Assembly: GCF_014467075.1 (NCBI RefSeq)
Contig: NZ_AP023027.1
Span: forward strand, 2,235,501-2,299,500
DNA length: 64,000 bases
Reading direction: 5' to 3'
DNA from: Anaerostipes caccae L1-92
GTDB taxonomy: Bacteria > Bacillota > Clostridia > Lachnospirales > Lachnospiraceae
Shown here: one piece after another, positions 1-8,038 of the stretch
Position numbering within the stretch: position 1 is the first letter of the stretch
How the letters are laid out: each line of letters starts with the position of its first letter
Program-made: the position numbers and the translations under genes
The notes under the pieces: generated by a model
The model's database searches: none
What the model saw: only the letters and a program-made list of their open reading frames with translations
Told to the model about the DNA's origin: nothing

Positions 1-37
1 TCAGTTCCTTACCTAATAACTCGATTGGTGTAATCAT
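1..37 (-). CDS. divIVA: DivIVA family protein, N-terminal 12 codons only (runs off window start)
   Basis: Only the start is in the window. The minus strand reads MITPIELLGKEL from an ATG at 37, preceded by AGGAGG at 49-44 with six bases between. This resembles the N-terminus of DivIVA, a membrane-curvature-binding coiled-coil protein of poles and septa. The gene follows ylmH by 10 bases, the order seen in Gram-positive division clusters (sepF-ylmH-divIVA). The call rests on the short N-terminal match plus synteny. Confidence 0.7.
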   Translation of the reverse strand, partial: MITPIELLGKEL

Positions 38-47
38 GTGCATCCTC

Positions 48-800
48 CTATTTATAAATTTGCAGCTTTACGTGAAACCTGCCCTTCTTCGTCTCTCTTC
101 CCAGTTCCTGAAACCGGAATTTGCCGAATCCCCGGACAGATATAACGTCTTCTGGTTTTGCCTGGTAACTGTTCCTTGTCTCCATTTTCCCGCGGATGAA
201 TACTTTCTGACTCTGAAATAAAGAAAGAGCCTTGCTCCTCGAGAGCCCGAAAGCCAGCCCCACAAGAGCATCCAGCCTTGGTGAAGACACAAATCCATCT
301 TTTGTACTATATTCCTGCCAGTAATGAATTTCCTTAAAATCTACACCGACGGTTTCCACCTGTGTATTCCTGACCTTTGTAAGTTCCCGGCACAGGAATT
401 CAGCCATATGTCTGAAACAGAAAACATAAGCCTCCCCGTCCGAAATTAAAATATCGCCGATCTGGTTTCTCTCGATCCCCAGATTCATGAGAGCACCGAG
501 GTAATCCCTGTGGGTGAGCGTTTCTGCAAACTTCTTAAAAAGAGGCGAGATTTTGGCACACGCCAATGGAATCTCACCTTCATATCCAAACATCTCTTTT
601 GAGCCGAACACAACAATACAGCGGTCATAATCTTCATGGCCGCCATAAAGTGATGCGTCTGCAAAAGAAAGTTCCTGTCTCATCTCATGAAAGAGGCTCT
701 GTTCCCTCTCCGACAGAAACGGTGTATGGGTATACACTGAATTCATAAATGCAGTCTGAGCCAATTCCTCCAGTCGCTTTTTAAACAGCTGCTCGTCCAT
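48..800 (-). CDS. ylmH: YlmH family RNA-binding protein (S4-like domain)
   Basis: A 250-residue protein with a C-terminal S4-type RNA-binding domain (about residues 175-250, including the LSRSKALSLFQSQKVFIRGK stretch). YlmH homologues sit in the division cluster upstream of divIVA, and recent work links the family to ribosome rescue and RNA binding. The ATG at 800 has no clear Shine-Dalgarno; the gene starts three bases after the sepF stop, so coupling is likely. ylmG, usually found between sepF and ylmH, is absent. The stop lies next to the divIVA ribosome site. Confidence 0.9.
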   Translation of the reverse strand: MDEQLFKKRLEELAQTAFMNSVYTHTPFLSEREQSLFHEMRQELSFADASLYGGHEDYDRCIVVFGSKEMFGYEGEIPLACAKISPLFKKFAETLTHRDYLGALMNLGIERNQIGDILISDGEAYVFCFRHMAEFLCRELTKVRNTQVETVGVDFKEIHYWQEYSTKDGFVSSPRLDALVGLAFGLSRSKALSLFQSQKVFIRGKMETRNSYQAKPEDVISVRGFGKFRFQELGRETKKGRFHVKLQIYK

Positions 801-803
801 GGC

Positions 804-1334
804 TTATTTTAACTGAGGTGAGATAATATTTTCATTCATGATCTCACTTCTCAAATCTCCATTGACCTCGATGCTGTCCGGTGCCGCAATAAAAATATTG
901 TTGGAAACAGCCTGAAGGGAGCCGTCAATCGCATAGGTCGCTCCGCCCACAAAGTCGATGCTTCTCTGGGCAACCGTGAGTTCAACTCCTTCCAGATTGA
1001 TGACAACTGTCTTGCCTTCTTTCAGAAGATCTGCCGCCGTCTGGGCCTCTGCAAAATCCTGTGGCTTAATCACGTAAACTTCTACACCGTGACCGTTCAT
1101 GGATACCACTTTCCCGGAGCCGAAGCGGCGGGGTTTTGGATCTTTCGTCTCTCTGCTCGTGTATGTGATCGGTTCAATCACATTTGACTCTTCTCTGACC
1201 GTATCTTTTTTCCGGAAGAATGAGCGCCGTTCTGTATCCGGTTCTTCTTCCTCCTCTTCGTATTCGTCGTACTCATCATATTCTTCATCTTCCGTAAGCT
1301 TCATAAAATTCAACAGCTTATCCACTGCACCCAT
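804..1334 (-). CDS. sepF: Cell division protein SepF
   Basis: 176 residues. The C-terminal half (about 70-170) is the SepF/DUF552 domain, which polymerises into rings and bundles FtsZ filaments at the septum. The N-terminus (MGAVDKLLNFMKL) fits the membrane-binding amphipathic helix and is followed by a strongly acidic linker (Asp/Glu/Tyr repeats, residues 16-33). GGAGG lies nine bases before the ATG. Synteny with yggS, ylmH and divIVA supports the call. Confidence 0.95.
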   Translation of the reverse strand: MGAVDKLLNFMKLTEDEEYDEYDEYEEEEEEPDTERRSFFRKKDTVREESNVIEPITYTSRETKDPKPRRFGSGKVVSMNGHGVEVYVIKPQDFAEAQTAADLLKEGKTVVINLEGVELTVAQRSIDFVGGATYAIDGSLQAVSNNIFIAAPDSIEVNGDLRSEIMNENIISPQLK

Positions 1335-1349
1335 GCTCTTTATCCTCCA

Positions 1350-2042
1350 CTATTTGTTGTAGTCTCTTTCCCCAAAAATACCTGTTCCTACCCGCACCAT
1401 GGTAGAGCCTTCTTCCACCGCAACCTGATAATCATTCGTCATACCCATGGAAAGGATGTTCATAGCTATATTATCAAAGTTTTTCTCTTTGATGTCAACA
1501 AATAATTGCCGCATCCTTCTGAAATATACCCGGTTATTTTCTGGATTTTCCACGAATGGTGCGATCTGCATGAGTCCCTGCACCAAAACCCCCGGAAGCC
1601 TAGAAATTTCTTCCAGCGCACCGAAGAGCTCTTCTTCCATAAAGCCGGATTTTGTCTCTTCCCTTGCCAGGTTCACCTGGATCAGCACCGGCACCTGAAT
1701 CTTATGCTTTAAGGCTTCTTTGCTGATCTGCCGTGCCAGCTTTACAGAATCCACAGAGTGGACCAGCGCCACCTTATCCACTATATATTTTACTTTATTT
1801 GTCTGAAAATGGCCGATCATATGCCAGCGCACCGGAGACTTGATCTCCTCATATTTCTTCATGATTTCCTGGACCTTGTTTTCCCCGAAATCCATGACCC
1901 CGCAGTCCATCAGCTCCTCGATCATAGACAGAGGTTTTGTCTTGCTGACCGCGATCACAGTCACCTCTTTTGGATCTCTCCCCGCCTTTTCACAGGCAGC
2001 CTTTACATTTTCTTTCACTAATTTGTACTGGTCGATTAACAT
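1350..2042 (-). CDS. yggS: YggS family pyridoxal phosphate homeostasis protein
   Basis: 230 residues, an alanine-racemase-like single TIM barrel that binds PLP and buffers its level; the family has no assigned catalytic reaction. The PLP lysine is in VIAVSKTKP (Lys34). An in-frame GTG at 2051 exists, but AGGAAG overlaps it; the ATG at 2042 has that site about eight bases upstream and was chosen. Located between an HlyD-like gene and sepF, the usual Gram-positive position. Confidence 0.93.
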   Translation of the reverse strand: MLIDQYKLVKENVKAACEKAGRDPKEVTVIAVSKTKPLSMIEELMDCGVMDFGENKVQEIMKKYEEIKSPVRWHMIGHFQTNKVKYIVDKVALVHSVDSVKLARQISKEALKHKIQVPVLIQVNLAREETKSGFMEEELFGALEEISRLPGVLVQGLMQIAPFVENPENNRVYFRRMRQLFVDIKEKNFDNIAMNILSMGMTNDYQVAVEEGSTMVRVGTGIFGERDYNK

Positions 2043-2060
2043 ATCACACACTTCCTAACT

Positions 2061-3425
2061 TTAATATATGATTTGGTTTTCTTTGATCGCTTTGCTGTCG
2101 AGAACGACAAAATCATACAGCCGGATGCCATTTAACGTATCTGTCTCTACTATGGTATAGCCGTCTTTATTTACAATAACCTGTACCGGACGGAAATCAG
2201 CATAGCCCTGATTCGTGCAGTAGACTCCTTTCAGTCTCTTCTTTTCTCCTACCGTAAAGCGGTCACCGGCATCCATTGCCTCAAAGGTAGTGCCTTCCTC
2301 CACCTCTTCCGGATCAAGATAACAGTAATTCTTTGTCTTTTTATAAATCTTAAATTCTTTTTGTTCCACCTTGACATTTCCGTCCTTGGACGTGGTTCTG
2401 ACACTGAACCCCTCGCCGGCTCCGTTATTACCTTTTGTAATATACTTGACCGGAACCTGATAAAACTGTTTTGAGACGATCGCAGAATCCGGAATTTTAA
2501 GTCCCTGATACGTATCCAGGAGCAGATCGATATCTACATACCGTTCTCCGATGTAGCGGATCAGATATTGATCCAGAGACAGATAGGCAAAATAGCCGTC
2601 TTCTTTTTTTTCGGTCTCAACGCCGGCCTCTGCTTTCATCTGATCATCCACAAATTTCACGGTTACAGTCTTTCTGCCTTTTAGGCTGGTATACTGCTCC
2701 TTATCAAGAAGGACCGCCAGTGTCCATTTTTCACTCTTCGTCACCCTGCATACGGTGTCCCCTTTTTTCACTTTGTCTGTAGAATTCAGTTTTGTAACCC
2801 TGTAATTTTCTCTCTCAAAATCACTCGCTTTTATCTGGCCTGCCTCCCTGCCGTCGAAGGAGTCCGAATAGAAGCTTGCAATGCCGCTGATACTGCTCCT
2901 TCTGGTAGAAAACGACGCATCCCCGACCTGTTCTTTGACCTGTTCCATGACCTTCTTCAGAGATTTTTCATTGATGCCCAGCACAGCATTTTTCAGATCA
3001 TATTTCAAGTCATAGACATCTTCAAAATCTTTGTCGGAGTAGATAGATTTAAACTCGGAAAGCCGGCTTTTGATCCTGGTATTCTCCTGAATATCTCCTC
3101 TTCCCTTCATTTCTTCCACCTGATTGGCAAACTCTTTCTGGACCTTTCCGTTCTTGTCCAAAACATAAAGCATGCCGGACTTTTTGACCCTTTTCCCCTC
3201 TTCCGTATAATATGTAATATAACCGTCGTCTTCGGCCTTCAAAAGTTTCTCGTTCCTCAGGGCGATTCCGGTGAGGGAATATGTCGATGAAATTTTATCT
3301 TCTGTCACTTTATAAACTGTCAGCTTTTCCTTGCCTATGAAGATCATTACGTTGATCAGAACATAGATCAGCAGGACAAGAAAAACAACAGTCCCAATAT
3401 TCCATCTCGATTTTTTCCTAGCCAT
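2061..3425 (-). CDS. HlyD-like membrane-anchored protein in the division cluster
   Basis: 454 residues: a short basic N-terminus, one membrane segment (about 11-31), then an extracytoplasmic part with a biotinyl-lipoyl-like barrel segment (ALRNEKLLKAEDDGYITYY, then KVKKGDTVCRV) split by a helical region. That resembles the HlyD/RND membrane-fusion adaptor fold. No ABC or RND transporter gene is adjacent. It sits between a radical-SAM gene and yggS-sepF, so an envelope or division role is possible but is inference. GGAGG precedes the ATG by six bases. Confidence 0.7.
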   Translation of the reverse strand: MARKKSRWNIGTVVFLVLLIYVLINVMIFIGKEKLTVYKVTEDKISSTYSLTGIALRNEKLLKAEDDGYITYYTEEGKRVKKSGMLYVLDKNGKVQKEFANQVEEMKGRGDIQENTRIKSRLSEFKSIYSDKDFEDVYDLKYDLKNAVLGINEKSLKKVMEQVKEQVGDASFSTRRSSISGIASFYSDSFDGREAGQIKASDFERENYRVTKLNSTDKVKKGDTVCRVTKSEKWTLAVLLDKEQYTSLKGRKTVTVKFVDDQMKAEAGVETEKKEDGYFAYLSLDQYLIRYIGERYVDIDLLLDTYQGLKIPDSAIVSKQFYQVPVKYITKGNNGAGEGFSVRTTSKDGNVKVEQKEFKIYKKTKNYCYLDPEEVEEGTTFEAMDAGDRFTVGEKKRLKGVYCTNQGYADFRPVQVIVNKDGYTIVETDTLNGIRLYDFVVLDSKAIKENQIIY

Positions 3426-4367
3426 CTATATCCTCCAGCGCCTCAAAGCTGCCCCGTCTAAATAATTACATCTGCATCCCTGGACATATCCTTTTTGTTT
3501 CATCGTTTCCTCAAACAGATCCTTTAATTTCCACCAGCTGACACCCCAGTTTGAAAATACGGCATCTTCCTCGGGTACTCTGCTGAAAAGCCTCTCGATG
3601 ACAATATCTTTTCTAAGTTCTGCCACAAACTCTGCCAGCCGGTTGATATATTCTTCTTTTGTGCATAATGATATTTTACCATCCCTGTATTCTTCATACA
3701 ATACGGAGTTCTTCGGAATATAAAGAGAATGGGCCTTGACCACAGACACGGGCAGGGCAGAAATCACCCTGGCTGTCTCCACTGCATCTTCTACTGTGTC
3801 TCCGGGCAGATTTAGAATGACATGGGTACAGATCTCAAACCCGAAGGGGGCCGTGAGGAGAACCGCATTTAAATACTCTGCCAGAGTATGGCCCCTGTTC
3901 ATTTTCTTCAATGTATGGTAATTGACCGTCTGAAGTCCAAATTCTATGGTCACGGCGGCTCCCCGCTCCTGTTGTATCTCATTTAAAAACTCCAGATAAT
4001 CTTTTCGGATACAGTCAGGTCTTGTGGATATTGAAATTCCCACAATATCTTCTTCCTCCAGTGCTTCCAGCACATAGTTACGAAATTCCCCAATAGGCAG
4101 AAATGTATTCGTGTAATTCTGAAAATAGGCTAAAAACTTTTTTGCCCCATACCGTTTGCCGATATAAGCTTTTGTCCTGTTCAGCTGATCCTTTACAGGC
4201 ACTGTTTCAGACATGGCTTCAAAGCCGGTCCCGACTCCGGCACAGAAACTGCAGCCTCTGCCTTCCATCCGGTTCGGACAGGTCACAGGAAGATTGACCG
4301 GGAGCTTATATACTTTCTCCCCGAATCTCTTTTTCAAATGTGCCGAGTAAGTGTTGTAGAGTTCCAT
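3426..4367 (-). CDS. TIGR01212/YhcC-type radical SAM protein
   Basis: 313 residues. A Cys30-x8-Cys39-x2-Cys42 cluster (CPNRMEGRGCSFC) gives the radical-SAM [4Fe-4S] signature in the spacing seen in YhcC-like proteins; later segments such as GISISTRPDCI and EFGLQTVNYHTLKKMNRGH are typical of the Elp3-like SAM fold. The substrate is not known to me. The gene directly abuts the HlyD-like gene and follows the carboxypeptidase by four bases. Confidence 0.85.
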   Translation of the reverse strand: MELYNTYSAHLKKRFGEKVYKLPVNLPVTCPNRMEGRGCSFCAGVGTGFEAMSETVPVKDQLNRTKAYIGKRYGAKKFLAYFQNYTNTFLPIGEFRNYVLEALEEEDIVGISISTRPDCIRKDYLEFLNEIQQERGAAVTIEFGLQTVNYHTLKKMNRGHTLAEYLNAVLLTAPFGFEICTHVILNLPGDTVEDAVETARVISALPVSVVKAHSLYIPKNSVLYEEYRDGKISLCTKEEYINRLAEFVAELRKDIVIERLFSRVPEEDAVFSNWGVSWWKLKDLFEETMKQKGYVQGCRCNYLDGAALRRWRI

Positions 4368-4371
4368 CTTC

Positions 4372-5349
4372 TTAATTTTCCTTTTTCAATACTTCTGTCA
4401 TCGTGTGATATAGAGTTTGTTTGCTGGAAGCTTTTAAAATGACAGAAATGAATTCTTCACCCTCCTCGTTTTTTGTGAGAATGATCAGACAGGAACCTGC
4501 TTCTGTTGTCGTCCCCGTCTTTCCTCCCAGCATAAACACTTTGTGAGGAAGATTATAATTGCCCAGCAGGTACTGATTGGTCGCTGCCATATCAAATGCC
4601 TGGAGTTTGTTTTTTTGGTTTGTATATTCTATATAACTGCTCGCCTTTCCTGCAATGGATAAAAATTCATTATGTTTCACCAGTTCCTGGAAGATCAGGT
4701 ACAGGTCATACGCAGTCGTATAATGATTCTTCAAATGCAGGCCGTTTGGATTCTCAAAATTTGTATTGGTAGCTCCAAGTTCACGAGCCCGTTTATTCAT
4801 CATTGCCACAAACTTTTTGTCACTGCCTGCAACCTTTCTTCCGAGAGCGATGGCAGTATCATTGGCCGACATGACGATCAGTCCGTTTAAAAGGGCTTCT
4901 ACTGTGATCTTGTCACCTTTTTTCAGATGCAGGCTCACCGCTGCCGGGTCATCGAAGGTGATATCTTTATCAATGGTTACAACATCGTCGAGCCTGCAGT
5001 TTTCCAACACCAGAAGGGCCGTCATGATTTTTGTAATACTCGCAGGGTAGGCCTTGTCAAATACCTTCTGCGCAGCGACCACCTGATTTGTCGTATTGTT
5101 GACGAGCAGCGCTTCTTTCACTCCGGAATACTGCTCTGTATCGGCATCCTCCCTGGATATAACGCCTACATAGGCTCCTTTCGACTTCCAGTTATCCCCC
5201 AGAGTCTCCGTCCTAAGCTCATCCTGATTCTTCTCCAGATGTTTTTCATAAGTAACGGAAAGCTGCGTCAGTGTATCCGCCGCGCTGCACCCGGTCAGAG
5301 AAATGAGCAGTACTGCCGTCATACATATACATAAAATTCGTTTTTTCAT
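4372..5349 (-). CDS. D-alanyl-D-alanine carboxypeptidase (peptidase S11), lipoprotein form
   Basis: 325 residues. The penicillin-binding motifs are complete: SITK (Ser104, Lys107), SAN (161-163) and KTG (277-279). The enzyme trims the terminal D-Ala from peptidoglycan stem peptides. A signal sequence ends in LTGC (Cys21), a lipobox, so the mature protein is probably lipid-anchored outside the membrane instead of using the C-terminal helix of DacA. It lies downstream of mgsA-like, rodA and min genes, consistent with wall growth. AGGAGG precedes the ATG. Confidence 0.93.
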   Translation of the reverse strand: MKKRILCICMTAVLLISLTGCSAADTLTQLSVTYEKHLEKNQDELRTETLGDNWKSKGAYVGVISREDADTEQYSGVKEALLVNNTTNQVVAAQKVFDKAYPASITKIMTALLVLENCRLDDVVTIDKDITFDDPAAVSLHLKKGDKITVEALLNGLIVMSANDTAIALGRKVAGSDKKFVAMMNKRARELGATNTNFENPNGLHLKNHYTTAYDLYLIFQELVKHNEFLSIAGKASSYIEYTNQKNKLQAFDMAATNQYLLGNYNLPHKVFMLGGKTGTTTEAGSCLIILTKNEEGEEFISVILKASSKQTLYHTMTEVLKKEN

Positions 5350-5395
5350 TCTGTCCTCCTGATTTCAAGTAAATGCCCTGAGAAATGAAAAGAAA

Positions 5396-5413
5396 GACTG
5401 CCATGTGACAGCC
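5396..5413 (-). terminator. Weak hairpin plus T-rich tract after the methylglyoxal-synthase-like gene
   Basis: GGCTG and CAGTC arms (one G-T pair) around an eight-base loop start right after the stop codon and are followed on the minus strand by TTTCTTTTC. The five-pair stem suggests partial termination or RNA processing, not a strong stop. Confidence 0.35.
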
Positions 5414-5808
5414 TATTGAGTATACATCTCTCTCCAGTCCAGATCCCCCCGGTCCAGGGCCATGATCAGAGCCTCTGCCGTCGGCAGATTGGTGGCACAT
5501 GGGATGTTATGTTTGTCACAAAGGTTCAGTACGTCATAGAAGCCCTGTGTCCTCTGCTTGTTGTCCGGATCCTGCAGAAAGATCAGAAGATCCATTTCAT
5601 TGTTTTCGATCAGCGCTCCGATCTGATGCATGCCGCCGAAATGTCCCACCTGAAGCTTGTGAATCGTTAAGTTTGTCACTTCCTCAATCACCTTTCCCGT
5701 GGTGGCTGTGGCGTACAGCGTATGCCGCCTCAAAATATCCTGATAAGCAATGCAGAGGTTCTGCATCAGCATTTTTTTCGCATCGTGCGCAACTAATCCT
5801 ACATTCAT
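5413..5808 (-). CDS. Methylglyoxal synthase-like protein lacking the catalytic Asp
   Basis: 131 residues, aligning end to end with MgsA. It keeps VAHD near the N-terminus, the phosphate-loop-like ATATTGK (33-39), GALIENNEMDLLIFLQDP and NIPCATN. However, the family motif GGDQQ(I/V)G reads GGMHQIG (58-64), so the catalytic base Asp71 (E. coli numbering) is Met60. The PHDPD/PHEPD segment carrying His98 and Asp101 is replaced by QRTQGF. The MGS fold and phosphate pocket are probably intact, but conversion of dihydroxyacetone phosphate to methylglyoxal looks doubtful. It sits between rodA and the carboxypeptidase; a sensory or regulatory role is inference. Confidence 0.8.
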   Translation of the reverse strand: MNVGLVAHDAKKMLMQNLCIAYQDILRRHTLYATATTGKVIEEVTNLTIHKLQVGHFGGMHQIGALIENNEMDLLIFLQDPDNKQRTQGFYDVLNLCDKHNIPCATNLPTAEALIMALDRGDLDWREMYTQ

Positions 5809-5819
5809 AAAGGTTCCTC

Positions 5820-6935
5820 CTAATATTTTTTGCGTTGAAGATAGATATTCAGCAGCAGGCCGATGGCAATGGATGCCGACAAGAGTGAACTCAGGCCATA
5901 GCTGATAAACGGCAGCGGAAGTCCTGTATTGGGCAGAGTTCCCGTGGCGACTCCAATGTTGATAAAAGACTGGAATCCCATATAGGCAGACACGCCCACA
6001 GCTACCATTTTGGCTGCTCCATTATCGGCTTTCCGGGCCACATTCAGGCACTGGGCTACTAAAAGAACCAGGAGTCCGATCACAACAAGACATCCTAAAA
6101 ATCCGAACTCTTCTCCCACCACAGAAAATATAAAGTCTGTCTGGCGTTCTGAGACCAGATTTACATCGCTGGCGGAGACATCCGAGATCGTATTCGACCC
6201 GAATCCCTTCCCGAACAAACCGCCGGACCCGATGGCCATGACAGAATTGGCTGTCTGGAGTGCCGTAGAATCCGCATAGGCTGCCGGGTTTAAAAAGGAC
6301 ATAATCCGCGCTACCTGATGAGACTCTAAAAGAATCTGTCCCGGTGTCTGGACATACCATATAAACACTGCAAAAAGGGGAATCCCTATGATCAAAACTC
6401 TAAGGATCAGCTTTGAGCTTAATCCTCCCACAAAGACGATGGCAAGAATGATAAAAACGATATCCAGTGTCGTGGACAGATTGGGCTGTTTTAAAATCAG
6501 ATACAGCGGCGGTGCACATAAAAGCGCAAGTTTGCCCAATACTTTCGGTTCGTTCAGATCATCCTCATGGCGGACTACGAAATCTGCGATGACTATGATC
6601 ATCACGATCTTGCTGAGTTCTGACGGCTGAAGCGTACCCAGGGGGCCCAGTGAAAACCAGCGCTTTGCCCCGTTTACGTCTTTTCCGAACAGCTTAACGC
6701 CGATCAGCAGCAAAAGATTGATGATATAGAGCAGATTGGAACTCCGAAGCCACGTCTGATAATCGATCAGTGAAACTACTGCCATGACAGCAAAACAAAG
6801 GATCAGACCCAAGCCCTGTTTCATCACAAAAGACGGATTTGCGCTGTGGATAAAAATAATTCCTAATGTGGCCAGCACCAATACATTGAGAACCAGCTTT
6901 ATATTGTAGTTTTGCAGTCGGTAGTTTCTAAGCAT
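5820..6935 (-). CDS. rodA: RodA, SEDS-family peptidoglycan glycosyltransferase
   Basis: 371 residues with about ten hydrophobic segments, the size and pattern of FtsW/RodA/SpoVE proteins, which polymerise lipid II with a class B PBP. The conserved block ERQTDFIFSVVGEEFGFLG and the C-terminal NTGLPLPFISYG are present. Assignment to RodA over FtsW rests on length and on the neighbouring mreBCD-mrdA and min genes. GGAG precedes the ATG. Confidence 0.92.
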   Translation of the reverse strand: MLRNYRLQNYNIKLVLNVLVLATLGIIFIHSANPSFVMKQGLGLILCFAVMAVVSLIDYQTWLRSSNLLYIINLLLLIGVKLFGKDVNGAKRWFSLGPLGTLQPSELSKIVMIIVIADFVVRHEDDLNEPKVLGKLALLCAPPLYLILKQPNLSTTLDIVFIILAIVFVGGLSSKLILRVLIIGIPLFAVFIWYVQTPGQILLESHQVARIMSFLNPAAYADSTALQTANSVMAIGSGGLFGKGFGSNTISDVSASDVNLVSERQTDFIFSVVGEEFGFLGCLVVIGLLVLLVAQCLNVARKADNGAAKMVAVGVSAYMGFQSFINIGVATGTLPNTGLPLPFISYGLSSLLSASIAIGLLLNIYLQRKKY

Positions 6936-6950
6936 TTTATCACTCCATGT

Positions 6951-7217
6951 CTATTTTTTCTTTTTCATTTCCCGGATCGGGATATTCGCAAACAGAGCCG
7001 GTCCTGTGTGTTCCTCGTCGTTTTGGGTGATCTGGATGTCCAGTCCCTGGGCATCGATCTCCATATATTTTGAAATCACTTTGATAATGTCATTTTTAAT
7101 CAGTTCCATCGTTTCCGGAGAGCAATTGGAACGGTCAGAAACAAGCAGGAGCTTTAACCGGTCTTTGGCTTCATCCGCCGAATTTTTCTTTTTAAAAAAG
7201 CTGTCAAACAAACCCAT
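6951..7217 (-). CDS. minE: Cell division topological specificity factor MinE
   Basis: 88 residues. The N-terminal amphipathic MGLFDSFF segment, the MinD-stimulating helix region (A/KDRLKLLLVSDR) and the C-terminal dimerisation domain match MinE, which drives pole-to-pole MinCD oscillation by stimulating MinD ATPase. It follows minD by 15 bases in a minC-minD-minE-rodA order. Confidence 0.95.
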   Translation of the reverse strand: MGLFDSFFKKKNSADEAKDRLKLLLVSDRSNCSPETMELIKNDIIKVISKYMEIDAQGLDIQITQNDEEHTGPALFANIPIREMKKKK

Positions 7218-7232
7218 TCTTCTACCCCTTCC

Positions 7233-8018
7233 CTATTTTTTGAAGATACCGGCAAGTTTCTCGAAGAATGATTTGGTATCCAAATCCAAAAACGGTACTT
7301 CTTGTCCCATAACTCTCTTACAGATATTTGTATAAGCCTTTCCTGCTATACTGTCACTGCCCACAAGAGGTTCTCCCTGGTTTGTGGAGACGACAATGTT
7401 CTCATCATCCGGCACAACTCCGATCAGCTCAATAGCCAGGATATCCAGCACATCATCCTTGGAAAGCATGTCCCCTCTTTTTACCATATCCATACGGATC
7501 CTGTTGATGACCAGGTCGATCTTATGTATCTCATTTGCCTCCAAAAGCCCTATAATCCGGTCTGCATCACGGATCGCAGATACCTCCGGGGTCGTCACGA
7601 TCAGTGCACGGTCTGCTCCTGCGATGGCATTCTGGAATCCCTGTTCAATCCCTGCGGGGCAGTCCAGAAGGATATAGTCAAACTCTTCTTTCAGCTCATC
7701 CACAACTTTTTTCATCTGCTCTGGACTCACAGAAGATTTATCCCTTGTCTGTGCAGAAGGCAGAAGATAAAGATCAGGATATTTTTTGTCCTTGATCATC
7801 GCCTGTTTGATCCTGCAGTTTCCCTCTACCACATCGACAAGATTATAGACAATCCTGTTTTCCAGCCCCATGACCACATCCAGATTCCTGAGTCCGATGT
7901 CCGTGTCGATCAGTACAACCTTTTTCCCTTCTTTTGCCAGACCGGTTCCTACGTTGGCCGTCGTGGTTGTTTTCCCAACGCCGCCTTTTCCTGATGTGAT
8001 TACGATTACTTCACTCAT
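7233..8018 (-). CDS. minD: Septum site-determining ATPase MinD
   Basis: 261 residues. The deviant Walker A motif GKGGVGKTT (residues 10-18), LLDCPAGIE and the nucleotide-switch regions are those of MinD. The C-terminal SFFEKLAGIFKK is the amphipathic membrane-targeting helix. The ATP-bound dimer recruits MinC to the membrane to block FtsZ rings near poles. GGAGGAAG precedes the ATG. Confidence 0.97.
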   Translation of the reverse strand: MSEVIVITSGKGGVGKTTTTANVGTGLAKEGKKVVLIDTDIGLRNLDVVMGLENRIVYNLVDVVEGNCRIKQAMIKDKKYPDLYLLPSAQTRDKSSVSPEQMKKVVDELKEEFDYILLDCPAGIEQGFQNAIAGADRALIVTTPEVSAIRDADRIIGLLEANEIHKIDLVINRIRMDMVKRGDMLSKDDVLDILAIELIGVVPDDENIVVSTNQGEPLVGSDSIAGKAYTNICKRVMGQEVPFLDLDTKSFFEKLAGIFKK

Positions 8019-8038
8019 TGTTTTCTTCCTCCATTGTT

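Noticed and set aside
5350..5500. Upstream start or extra small gene between mgsA-like and the carboxypeptidase
   Set aside because: A frame at 5246-5500 on the minus strand overlaps both genes, has no ribosome site and resembles no known protein.
7302..7994. Long plus-strand open frame opposite minD (230 codons)
   Set aside because: It has no recognisable family or ribosome site and lies wholly over the well-supported minD coding strand; it is a mirror of minD codon bias. The same holds for 21431-22075 (over mutS) and 42203-42796 (over smc).
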